From: an uncultured Prevotellaceae bacterium
GTDB taxonomy: Bacteria; Bacteroidota; Bacteroidia; Bacteroidales; Bacteroidaceae
Length of the DNA stretch: 8,146 nucleotides
Direction: 5' to 3'
Assembly: GCA_946406585.1 (NCBI GenBank)
Contig: CAMJLI010000085.1
Span: 1-8,146, forward strand
The notes beneath the pieces are model-generated. The model was not told the DNA's origin, made no database searches, and saw nothing but the letters and a program-made list of their open reading frames with translations. The first letter of the stretch is position 1. Every line of letters starts with the position of its first letter. Positions 1 to 6,439 of the stretch are shown in pieces. The position numbers and the translations under genes are program-made.

Positions 1-209
1 TAGTCGTTGATGAAATTGGCGTCTATCTGCATGATGAATGCAAACAACATGCAGAGGATGGCGGGCCATAGGTGGAAAGGCTCGCCACGATGGGACAAGT
101 CGGTCCATGCCAGCGACAAAGCTATCATCACCGGCACGGCGGCGCCTGTCAGCGTCTTTGGACGAGACGCCAGCAACCAAGCCTTTGGGGAATTTTTTCT
201 TATTGTCAT
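1..209 (-). CDS. menA: 1,4-dihydroxy-2-naphthoate polyprenyltransferase MenA, N-terminal part only
   Basis: This is the first 69 codons of a gene that runs off the left edge; it is too short at this edge to show as a closed ORF. The translation begins MTIRKNSPKAWLLASRP and contains RPKTL at residues 16-20, a hydrophobic first helix (about 22-35), a second hydrophobic stretch (about 48-62), and MQIDANFIND at 60-69. That last stretch matches the start of the Asp-rich, Mg-pyrophosphate-binding N-x-x-x-D motif of UbiA-family integral membrane prenyltransferases. The RPKTL opening and the Q-x-x-x-N-x-x-N-D pattern are typical of MenA, which prenylates DHNA to demethylmenaquinone at the inner membrane. 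The ATG at 207-209 is the only reasonable start, 19 bases after a TATTTTTG promoter box. Another UbiA member cannot be excluded without the second Asp motif, which lies outside the window. Confidence 0.82.
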   Translation of the reverse strand, partial: MTIRKNSPKAWLLASRPKTLTGAAVPVMIALSLAWTDLSHRGEPFHLWPAILCMLFAFIMQIDANFIND

Positions 210-227
210 GGATTTTAATGATGTATG

Positions 228-235
228 CAAAAATA
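228..235 (-). promoter_or_regulatory. Bacteroidetes -7 promoter box of menA
   Basis: Read on the minus strand, this is TATTTTTG followed by CATA, a full match to the Bacteroidetes primary-sigma -7 consensus TAnnTTTG. It lies about 18 bases upstream of the menA ATG, giving a very short leader. I see no good TTTG -33 element at the usual spacing, so the call rests on the -7 box and its position. Confidence 0.55.
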
Positions 236-278
236 CAAAAAAATACACACATGGAGTACGTTTTTGAGAAAATTGTTG

Positions 279-286
279 TATATTTG
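279..286 (+). promoter_or_regulatory. Bacteroidetes -7 promoter box of the HD hydrolase gene
   Basis: TATATTTG followed by CAT fits TAnnTTTG exactly and stands 42 bases before the ATG at 329, predicting a leader of roughly 35 bases. The -33 element is not recognisable; the TTTG at 263-266 is only 12 bases away, too close. The box mirrors the menA box 43 bases to its left, so the two divergent promoters would place their -33 contacts over the same bases around 255-258. Confidence 0.55.
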
Positions 287-328
287 CATCTATATGCGTG
301 CCAACTTTAATCTAAGCCTACTTTTACC

Positions 329-964
329 ATGATAGACAACAACATATCCCTCGACCTTATGGAATTTGTGGAGCAGCAAATACTGCCAAGGTACAACCAG
401 TTTGACAAGGCACACAACCTAAGCCATGCCAACAGCGTGATAAGGAGGTCTGTCAGCTTGGCACGCTCCTTCGGCGCGGATGTAAACATGGCATACGCCA
501 TCGCGGCATACCATGACCTGGGGCTTGAGGGGCCAAGGGCGATACACCATGTGACAAGTGGGAAGATAGTGGCTGCCGACAAACGGTTGCTGAAGTGGTT
601 CACGCCACAACAGGTGAATGTGATGAAGGAGGCGGTGGAGGACCATCGAGCTTCTGCTTCGCACGCCCCAAGGAGCATATATGGGAAAATAGTGGCTGAG
701 GCTGACCGGGACATCAGTCCGGAAAACGTGATAAGGCGAACAATACAGTTCGGACTCGGACGTTACCCGGAAAAGAACAAGGAGGAGCATTGGAAAAGGT
801 TCATGGAACACATGGACAGCAAATATTCCGTCCATGGATACATCAAGCTATGGCTTCCTGGAAGCGACAACGAACAGCAGCTGAAGCAGTTGCGGGAACT
901 GATATCGAGCCCCGAGAAGATGCGCCCCATCTTCGACCGCATCTATGATGAGGAAAAGGCGTGA
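329..964 (+). CDS. HD-domain metal-dependent hydrolase of unknown substrate
   Basis: A 211-residue soluble protein with no signal peptide or membrane segment. It carries the order of ligands expected of an HD phosphohydrolase: His33 (in HNLSHA), His62-Asp63 (in AAYHDLG) and a distal Asp126 (in EADRD). His73, His74, Asp105 and His106 are further candidates for a second metal or phosphate contact. HD proteins hydrolyse phosphomonoesters or phosphodiesters, often of nucleotides, using divalent metal; the substrate here cannot be told from sequence. The region after about residue 130 is charged, helical-looking and unlike any domain I recognise. The ATG at 329 follows a TAnnTTTG box and the first residues lead directly into the helix before His33. 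The gene diverges from menA and converges on the porin gene with 38 bases between stops. Confident as an HD protein; function unknown. Confidence 0.85.
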   Translation: MIDNNISLDLMEFVEQQILPRYNQFDKAHNLSHANSVIRRSVSLARSFGADVNMAYAIAAYHDLGLEGPRAIHHVTSGKIVAADKRLLKWFTPQQVNVMKEAVEDHRASASHAPRSIYGKIVAEADRDISPENVIRRTIQFGLGRYPEKNKEEHWKRFMEHMDSKYSVHGYIKLWLPGSDNEQQLKQLRELISSPEKMRPIFDRIYDEEKA

Positions 965-1002
965 CGACGTGTCGCGCCCGTCAGCAGGGGGCTTGGGGCA
1001 TG

Positions 1003-3231
1003 TCAGTTGAAGAAGTTCCACGACACGCCAAAGCGGAAAATGCGGCGGTTGAGTGGGTAGTGGGGCGTGAGGAAGTAGTTGCCGCCATCCGTGCAGTTCA
1101 CATGGCTCATCATGGCAAAGAAGCGCGTATGCTTCAAGAAGAAGTTGGCATATACGTTGACGATGGGATAATTGCCCACCTTGACCTTGTTTTCATTCTT
1201 TTCCTGTATGGCATATTGTGCAATGCTCGGCACATAGTCGGGGGCATTGTATTTTGTGAAATAGCGCACGTCGGCACCAAAGTCGCAGTCGAGCACGTGT
1301 GCTATCTTGAATCTCAGGAATAGGTTTGCGTATGCGTTGAGTGCGGGCACGGGTATGATGTCCTCCTTGCTCGACTGCTGGTATGTGAGTTGTGCGTCGA
1401 GGTTTATCACGCCCAGGCGCAGGCGTTGCTCCAAGGTGGCGGTGAGCAGGCTGATGTTGCCGCTTTCTTGTCGTGGACTCACGCTGTTGAACAGGCGTGC
1501 ACGGTCTTCGTTCTGTGTGTAGTCGGTGCTGAAATAGGCATAGTTGCTCAGATTGTCCACTGCCAGGCGCAGGTGTGTGTCGGTGCGTGCCAGGCTGAAC
1601 TCGCCCTGTATCTTCGTGTGCATCGCCTTCTTCATCTCCACATTGTCCCACCATAGATGCTTCGAGTGATAGGTGGAGTAATAGAAGGATGGCTCCTTGA
1701 GATGGAAGAAGCCGCTTGCAGCCAATTGCACAGTGTCACCAAGCAAGGGGAAGTTCAAGTCGGCGGTGCCGTCTATGGTGATGTCGCCTATTCGTGGTCC
1801 GGCAATCTCAAATTCTCCGATGACGTTGTAGTGCAGCGTGTTGCCAAGAGTCTTGCTTATCTGGCCGCCCACAAAGAAGTCGTTTTCGGTGTATGTGCGG
1901 GCTGAAGTGGTGCTGTCGGGAAGCGCATAGCGCAAGAGGTTGTGGGAGAAGAAGGCTTTCAGTCCTGCCTTGGCATATTTGTTGAATCCTTCCAGCAGTG
2001 CCACGCCAAATGTGTTCTTCAGGTCCAAGTGCGTGGTGCGGTCGTAGATGGAGTCGCCGCTGAAGCGGTAAACGGGGGCGTAGGTGTTGGCGTAGTAGTC
2101 CTGCGTGGTGGAGTAGGCTTGGTAGATGCGCTTGTAGTTGTCCAGTTTCATCGTGTGTATGAAACTGGTGACAGGGACGTATTCGTTTTTCAGCCATGAG
2201 GTGTCGGCAGGAGCGGTTTCGGCATTCGTGGAATTGGTGATTTCCAACTGGCGGTCGTATTCCTTTTCGTCAAACTCCATTCCTTCCTCCTCCGACTTCT
2301 TGCGGGCTTCTTCCTTCGCACGGCGGGCGTCGTTCTCCTTCTTCGACTCCATGGCGAACTTCTTCGCCTTTATCTCTTCCTCGGTCATCGGCACCTTTCT
2401 ATTGAAGCCGAAGCTGTAGCGATGGGTGAAGAAAACGTGCTGGTTGTCGTTGCGGTTCCAGTTTTCCGACAGCATCGTGGGTATCTCGTTCTCGCTGTAG
2501 TCGTCTTGGAAAATCTCAGGGTGGGTGATGTAATCGTCGTTGGTGATGCCGCCATTCTCTGCCTGTTTCATGTGGTTGGCGGTGACGAGGAGGTGGGCTT
2601 GGTATCGGTCGCCGAGATAGGAGCCATAGGTGGTGAAGTCCATCATCGACGCACTGTTCTCCTGATAGTATCCCCGTCCATAGAGATAGTTGAACTTGAC
2701 GCCCAGGCCGATGCGCTTGCCGGCATTCACGGCGAAGAGAGCCTGGAAGTGGTCTTCTCCATTGGTGCGGTTGCCGCAGGAGTTGAGGCTGAGGTTGGTG
2801 ATGGGCGAGAAGGTGTTTGTGAAATGATGCTGTCCGGGAGACTTGATGAAGTAGTCGTAGGGCTGTGTGAAGAAGAATTCCGCCCCGTCTTCCCTGTCGG
2901 TGAAGATGCGGTTTTGTCGTGCCGCGCCCAAGTTGCCTGTCGTGTTGTATTCGCCTCTCAGTCCTGTGGTGAAGATGGTGTTCATGTACATGTAAGCCAT
3001 CGTGTCTGGCTCAGTGTACTGGATGTCGCCGAAGGTCTCGTCCACCGTCCACACTTTCAGTCCTCGGGGAATCTCTGTCTTCCCCTTCACGCTGTCGTTG
3101 CTGTTTCTCCCGTTCCTGCTTGCCGGGCGCATCATGCCGTCGGGCGTGATGCTGTTGTACTCTTGGGCTGAGAGTTGCAATACTGTCATCGCCAGGAGCA
3201 GCACGAGGGTGGGGAGCAGCATTCTTTTCAT
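1003..3231 (-). CDS. putative outer-membrane porin (Porin_10 family), last gene of a three-gene unit
   Basis: A 742-residue protein. I chose the ATG at 3231, not the longer frame from 3330, because it opens a clean signal peptide (MKRMLLPTLVLLLAMTVLQLSA, then Gln23) and starts 11 bases after the preceding stop, whereas the longer start would run deep into that gene. Residues 60-240 and 350-742 alternate short amphipathic aromatic-rich stretches with polar turns, as in outer-membrane barrels. The C-terminus reads FRFGVSWNFF then a final Asn, close to a BAM-recognised last strand but not ending in an aromatic residue. The overall pattern matches the Bacteroidetes 'putative porin' family. Residues 282-332 break the pattern: a Lys/Glu-rich, Gly-poor segment predicted to be a long charged helix. 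Probably forms a channel or anchors an envelope complex; the cargo is unknown. No terminator is evident before the convergent HD gene. Confidence 0.85.
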   Translation of the reverse strand: MKRMLLPTLVLLLAMTVLQLSAQEYNSITPDGMMRPASRNGRNSNDSVKGKTEIPRGLKVWTVDETFGDIQYTEPDTMAYMYMNTIFTTGLRGEYNTTGNLGAARQNRIFTDREDGAEFFFTQPYDYFIKSPGQHHFTNTFSPITNLSLNSCGNRTNGEDHFQALFAVNAGKRIGLGVKFNYLYGRGYYQENSASMMDFTTYGSYLGDRYQAHLLVTANHMKQAENGGITNDDYITHPEIFQDDYSENEIPTMLSENWNRNDNQHVFFTHRYSFGFNRKVPMTEEEIKAKKFAMESKKENDARRAKEEARKKSEEEGMEFDEKEYDRQLEITNSTNAETAPADTSWLKNEYVPVTSFIHTMKLDNYKRIYQAYSTTQDYYANTYAPVYRFSGDSIYDRTTHLDLKNTFGVALLEGFNKYAKAGLKAFFSHNLLRYALPDSTTSARTYTENDFFVGGQISKTLGNTLHYNVIGEFEIAGPRIGDITIDGTADLNFPLLGDTVQLAASGFFHLKEPSFYYSTYHSKHLWWDNVEMKKAMHTKIQGEFSLARTDTHLRLAVDNLSNYAYFSTDYTQNEDRARLFNSVSPRQESGNISLLTATLEQRLRLGVINLDAQLTYQQSSKEDIIPVPALNAYANLFLRFKIAHVLDCDFGADVRYFTKYNAPDYVPSIAQYAIQEKNENKVKVGNYPIVNVYANFFLKHTRFFAMMSHVNCTDGGNYFLTPHYPLNRRIFRFGVSWNFFN

Positions 3232-3242
3232 GACGTGCGGGA

Positions 3243-3479
3243 TTATCTTAGCATTCGAAGACAACATTCCACCATCTTGATGGCCATGGCGCCGAGCACG
3301 ATGTATGTGCCAATGGTGTTGTCCACCCACACATACACCACCACGCCGGCGATGGCTGCCAGCATGAATATGATGTTCAGGATGTTGCGTAAAGTGAACA
3401 ATGGGTCGCTGCCGCTGTTGGCAGGCCGTCTGTGCTTGCGGCGCGGCTGGTTGAGGTTGGTGCTTGTCTCTTGTGTCAT
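3243..3479 (-). CDS. small two-helix membrane protein, uncharacterised
   Basis: A 78-residue protein with a hydrophilic, basic N-terminus (PRRKHRRP around residues 12-19) followed by two hydrophobic segments at about 33-51 and 56-74, separated by a short polar turn (DNT). The positive-inside rule would put both ends in the cytoplasm with a tight periplasmic hairpin. Two adjacent cysteines (72-73) sit at the end of the second helix. It begins two bases after the DUF4468 stop and ends 11 bases before the porin start, so it is almost certainly translated from one message with them. I recognise it only as the kind of small inner-membrane protein found in Bacteroidales; I have no function for it. 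The tight fit between two secreted-protein genes argues that the frame is real. Confidence 0.75.
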   Translation of the reverse strand: MTQETSTNLNQPRRKHRRPANSGSDPLFTLRNILNIIFMLAAIAGVVVYVWVDNTIGTYIVLGAMAIKMVECCLRMLR

Positions 3480-3481
3480 GA

Positions 3482-4123
3482 TTATTGCGCCATCAGGCTC
3501 GCGCCAATGTTATTGTAAATCTGCTCCACGCGGTCTACCGTCTTGCGGCGGAACTTGCCTGAGATTTTCGCCAGGCGGGTGTGTTTCTTGTTGAGGGCGT
3601 ACTTGTCGGTTATCCATTCCTCGGCCTTGAAGCGTTCCCCGCCGTCGCGCTCTTCCTCGTACCAGTAGCTTATGCGGAAAATTGTCACCTTGACCTTGTT
3701 GTCGGAGCATTCAGCCATGAGCGTGTAGATGAGGCGGGTGCGGTCGAGAGTCAGCAGGGTGGATTTGAAGACAAGCCATTCCTCAAAGTGTGCCACTATC
3801 TTGTGCTCGGCCTTGTTGACGATGGATATGGTGCTGCCCTTGAGCTGGCCATCTTCTTGGGTCATGTTGGTAAGGAAACTCAGCATGGCGGCATAGTTCT
3901 CTTCCGCATTCTTGCTGTTGTTGAAAGTCTTTTCCCATACCACCTCGCCATTCACTTCGGGTACCACGTTTCCCAGGTATTTGGCATATTCATATTCCTT
4001 GTCTTCCTTTGGGCCGAAGAGGGATGTCCTTTCCTTTTTCTCTGTCTCGGGCTTCTCCCATGTGTTTTGAGCCATGGCGAGGAGCGGCATCATCATCATG
4101 ATGGCTATTGCGATTCTTTTCAT
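3482..4123 (-). CDS. secreted DUF4468 (TBP-like fold) domain protein
   Basis: A 213-residue protein with a signal peptide MKRIAIAIMMMMPLLAMA and likely cleavage before Gln19. The mature part has a charged linker (about 20-48) and then a domain starting near GEVVWEKTF (59-67) and running to about 180, with the alternating strands and conserved Trp, Phe and Tyr residues of DUF4468. That domain is widespread in secreted Bacteroidetes proteins and is predicted to adopt a TATA-binding-protein-like fold. A basic segment follows (KKHTRLAKISGKFRRK, about 179-194). The role is unknown; location should be periplasmic, or surface-associated if carried across the outer membrane. It is the promoter-proximal gene of the unit with the two-helix protein and the porin, and a good promoter lies directly upstream. 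The signal peptide holds four consecutive ATG codons. Confidence 0.8.
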   Translation of the reverse strand: MKRIAIAIMMMMPLLAMAQNTWEKPETEKKERTSLFGPKEDKEYEYAKYLGNVVPEVNGEVVWEKTFNNSKNAEENYAAMLSFLTNMTQEDGQLKGSTISIVNKAEHKIVAHFEEWLVFKSTLLTLDRTRLIYTLMAECSDNKVKVTIFRISYWYEEERDGGERFKAEEWITDKYALNKKHTRLAKISGKFRRKTVDRVEQIYNNIGASLMAQ

Positions 4124-4145
4124 GTCATTTGTTTGTTTTGATGGG

Positions 4146-4177
4146 CAAAATTACATATTCCTATTGAGAATTGCAAG
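4146..4177 (-). promoter_or_regulatory. promoter of the DUF4468 - two-helix protein - porin unit
   Basis: On the minus strand, CTTG (4177-4174) is followed after exactly 20 bases by TAATTTTG (4153-4146), a full -7 match and a three-of-four -33 match at the spacing normal for Bacteroidetes primary-sigma promoters. The -7 box ends 22 bases before the ATG at 4123, so the leader should be around 15 bases. No operator-like repeat is visible. Confidence 0.65.
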
Positions 4178-4253
4178 TGATTAGTGAAGATTAACATGAA
4201 GGAGGCTTCCATCCCCACCTGCCAGATGTCCATCAACTTGAGGGCGTTGTTCC

Positions 4254-6290
4254 TTAATTTTGGTGTTGCTCGCGTAGCTTTGTGAGCTTCAGCACTTCGT
4301 CCCTGTACTGGGCTGCCTGCAAGAATTCCAGGCGTTTGGCGGCCTCGTTCATCAGTCGGGTGCTCTCTGCTATGGCTACATCCAGTTCTTCTGGTGTCAT
4401 CTGTTTCATTACAGGGTCTGCCACCATCCGACTGTCGTCCGGCTCCACGTAGGCCATGCCGTAACCTTTCGCCTTTTCGGGCACGGCAGGTGCGGCATGA
4501 CCCATGAGGTCGCCCTTTATGGCCTTCACTATTTGCTTTGGAGTGATGTGGTGCTCCTCGTTGTATTTCATTTGTATCATGCGCCGGCGGTCGGTCTCTT
4601 CAATGGTCTTGCGCATGCTGTCGGTGATGGTGTCGGCATACATGATGACCTTGCCATTGACGTTTCTGGCGGCGCGCCCTGCCGTCTGCGTCAGTGAGCG
4701 GTGGCTGCGCAGGAACCCCTCCTTGTCGGCGTCGATGATGGCAACCAGCGACACCTCCGGCAGGTCGAGACCCTCGCGCAGCAGGTTGACACCCACGAGC
4801 ACGTCGAAGACACCAGCACGGAAGTCGCTCATGATTTTCACCCTGTCAAGCGTGGACACGTCGCTATGGATGTAGTTGGCCTTCACGCCATTGTTGAGCA
4901 GATATTCGGTCAGCTCCTCGGCCATGCGCTTGGTCAGCGTGGTGGTGAGCACTCGTTCGTTGCGTGCCACGCGGTCGAGAATCTCATCCATCAGGTCGTC
5001 AATCTGGTTGGCGCTGGGGCGTACTTCTATCGCAGGGTCGAGCAATCCTGTGGGGCGAATCAATTGCTCCACCACCACGCCCTCGGCCTCGCCCAACTCA
5101 AAGTCGGCGGGCGTGGCGGAAACGTAGATGACCTGGTGAATCATCGACTGGAACTCTTCGAACTTCAGCGGACGGTTGTCGAAGGCTGCCGGCAGGCGGA
5201 AGCCGTATTCCACCAAATTGGTCTTGCGGGCATGGTCGCCGCCATACATGGCGTTGAGCTGGGGCACGCTGACGTGGCTCTCGTCTATCACCATCAAGTA
5301 GTCGTCGGGGAAGAAGTCGAGCAGGCAATATGGCCGCTGGCCCGCCTCGCGCCCGTCGAAATAGCGCGAATAGTTCTCTATGCCAGAGCAATGGCCAAGT
5401 TCCTTTATCATCTCCATGTCGTATTCCACACGTTCCTTGAGGCGCTGTGCCTTGACAGGCTCGCCTATCTCGTTGAAAAAGTCTATTTGTTTGAGGAGGT
5501 CGTCCTGTATCTGCCGGATGCCCAACAGCTGCTGCTCCTTGGTGGTGATGAAGAGGTTGGCGGGACTTATCTGGTAGTCCTCAAAAGAGGCCAGGCGGTG
5601 GTAGTCGATGGCATCCACCTCCTCGATGCTGTCTATCTCGTCGTCCCAGAATGTCACCCGCAGCACGTTGTTGCTGTATGCCATGAAGATGTCGACAGTG
5701 TCGCCCCGCACGCGGAAATTGCCCCGTTGCAAGTCGAGGTCGTTGCGCACGTATAGGGCGTCCACAAGCCTGCGCAGCAACTGGTTGCGGTCGAGTATCT
5801 GCCCGCGCTTCAGGTTGATGACACTCTCCGACATGGCGGTGGGGCCGCCCATGCCATAGATGCACGACACCGACGACACCACGACGACATCCTTTCTGCC
5901 ACTGAGCAAGGCCGAGACGGCAGAGAGGCGCAGACGGTCGATTTCCTGGTTGATGGCAAGGTCTTTCTCTATGTATGTGTCGCTGTGAGGGATGTATGCC
6001 TCGGGCTGGTAATAGTCATAGTAGGATACGTAGTACTCCACGGCATTTTCGGGGAAGAACCCACGCATCTCCTCGTATAATTGCGCCGCAAGGGTCTTGT
6101 TGTGGCTCAATACAAGGGTGGGGCGGTTGACGTTGGCTATCACGTTGGCCACGGTGAACGTCTTTCCCGAACCGGTGACGCCAAGCAGCACTTGGGCGCG
6201 GTCGCCACGAAGCAACCCTTCTGTCAGTTGCCTTATCGCTTCGGGCTGGTCGCCTGTGGGACTATATTTCGAGGTTAGCTTGAAATCCAT
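4254..6290 (-). CDS. uvrB: excinuclease ABC subunit B (UvrB)
   Basis: A complete 678-residue UvrB, the usual length. UvrB is the DNA damage-verifying helicase-like subunit of nucleotide excision repair: it is loaded by UvrA, then recruits UvrC for incision. Visible motifs in order: Walker A GVTGSGKT (37-44); the tyrosine-rich beta-hairpin that clamps the strand (YYVSYYDYYQPEAYIP, 86-101); the Walker B DESH box (336-339); SATP (391-394); helicase motif VI region QTAGRAARN (535-543); and the C-terminal UVR domain that contacts UvrC (about 636-671). I chose the ATG at 6290 (MDFKLTSKYSPTGDQP) because UvrB proteins begin there. An upstream in-frame ATG at 6347 would add 19 residues translated from promoter sequence. 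uvrB stands alone: the next gene on this strand has its own promoter 130 bases downstream. No damaged motif seen. Confidence 0.98.
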   Translation of the reverse strand: MDFKLTSKYSPTGDQPEAIRQLTEGLLRGDRAQVLLGVTGSGKTFTVANVIANVNRPTLVLSHNKTLAAQLYEEMRGFFPENAVEYYVSYYDYYQPEAYIPHSDTYIEKDLAINQEIDRLRLSAVSALLSGRKDVVVVSSVSCIYGMGGPTAMSESVINLKRGQILDRNQLLRRLVDALYVRNDLDLQRGNFRVRGDTVDIFMAYSNNVLRVTFWDDEIDSIEEVDAIDYHRLASFEDYQISPANLFITTKEQQLLGIRQIQDDLLKQIDFFNEIGEPVKAQRLKERVEYDMEMIKELGHCSGIENYSRYFDGREAGQRPYCLLDFFPDDYLMVIDESHVSVPQLNAMYGGDHARKTNLVEYGFRLPAAFDNRPLKFEEFQSMIHQVIYVSATPADFELGEAEGVVVEQLIRPTGLLDPAIEVRPSANQIDDLMDEILDRVARNERVLTTTLTKRMAEELTEYLLNNGVKANYIHSDVSTLDRVKIMSDFRAGVFDVLVGVNLLREGLDLPEVSLVAIIDADKEGFLRSHRSLTQTAGRAARNVNGKVIMYADTITDSMRKTIEETDRRRMIQMKYNEEHHITPKQIVKAIKGDLMGHAAPAVPEKAKGYGMAYVEPDDSRMVADPVMKQMTPEELDVAIAESTRLMNEAAKRLEFLQAAQYRDEVLKLTKLREQHQN

Positions 6291-6315
6291 TATTCTTCTT
6301 ACTTCGCACTTAGTT

Positions 6316-6349
6316 ATATGCAAAAATAACAAAAAATTCATTTGCATAT
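6316..6349. repeat. perfect 9-bp inverted repeat over the uvrB promoter
   Basis: ATATGCAAA (6316-6324) and TTTGCATAT (6341-6349) are exact reverse complements separated by 16 bases. The left arm overlaps the last four bases of the uvrB -7 box. The arms extend no further on either side. It may be a regulator site, or the chance product of TTTGCAT promoter-like words facing each other in AT-rich DNA. No T-run follows in a way that suggests a terminator. Confidence 0.5.
6321..6328 (-). promoter_or_regulatory. Bacteroidetes -7 promoter box of uvrB
   Basis: The minus strand reads TATTTTTG then CATA, identical over 12 bases to the menA promoter box. It ends 30 bases before the uvrB ATG. The -33 position has no good TTTG. 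A weak purine stretch (AAGAAG) lies just before the start codon. The box falls inside the longer open frame beginning at 6347, which supports the shorter start. Confidence 0.55.
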
Positions 6350-6390
6350 TACTAACAACAACTATTTTTTGCTAAAAATCAAGGCATGAC

Positions 6391-6421
6391 TTTGCAAATA
6401 ATGGAATTATGTGTAATTTTG
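6391..6421 (+). promoter_or_regulatory. promoter of the bamD - rpoZ - DUF4293 unit
   Basis: TTTG at 6391-6394 and TAATTTTG at 6414-6421 are separated by exactly 19 bases: a full consensus match to both elements of a Bacteroidetes primary-sigma promoter. This is the best promoter in the window. Transcription would start near 6428, leaving a leader of only about 12 bases before the bamD ATG at 6440. It also rules out the upstream ATGs at 6386 and 6401, which would lie before the transcript start. Confidence 0.75.
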
Positions 6422-6439
6422 CAAGTCAAACGTGTTAAG

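Noticed and set aside
441..449. A perfect TAAGGAGGT ribosome-binding-like sequence inside the HD gene.
   Set aside because: It encodes Ile-Arg-Arg in frame, has no start codon at suitable spacing, and Bacteroidetes make little use of Shine-Dalgarno sites.
965..1002. Possible bidirectional terminator between the convergent HD and porin genes.
   Set aside because: Only a CGAC-GT-GTCG palindrome with a two-base loop is visible and there is no T-run on either strand.
961..1323. A plus-strand open frame overlapping the end of the HD gene.
   Set aside because: It covers the convergent gap and then runs antisense through the porin 3' end; the product resembles nothing and the porin C-terminus there is well formed.
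2422..3171. A 249-codon open frame on the plus strand opposite the porin.
   Set aside because: Antisense shadow of the porin coding sequence, with no recognisable motif and Val/Gly/Glu-rich composition; no promoter box precedes it.
4191..4206. Small GAAG/CTTC hairpin downstream of uvrB.
   Set aside because: A four-pair stem without a T-run is expected by chance.
4701..5756. A 351-codon open frame on the plus strand opposite uvrB.
   Set aside because: It lies wholly antisense to a gene with every UvrB motif intact. Its product is a His/Val/Leu/Gln-rich low-information sequence, as expected from the complement of a GC-rich gene.
6291..6347. Upstream ATG adding 19 residues to UvrB.
   Set aside because: The extension is encoded by AT-rich promoter DNA, and UvrB proteins normally begin at the MDFKLTSKYSPTGDQP position.
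6386..6439. Upstream starts for bamD (ATG at 6386 and 6401).
   Set aside because: They lie in or before the consensus promoter at 6391-6421 and would place 13-18 residues before the lipoprotein signal.
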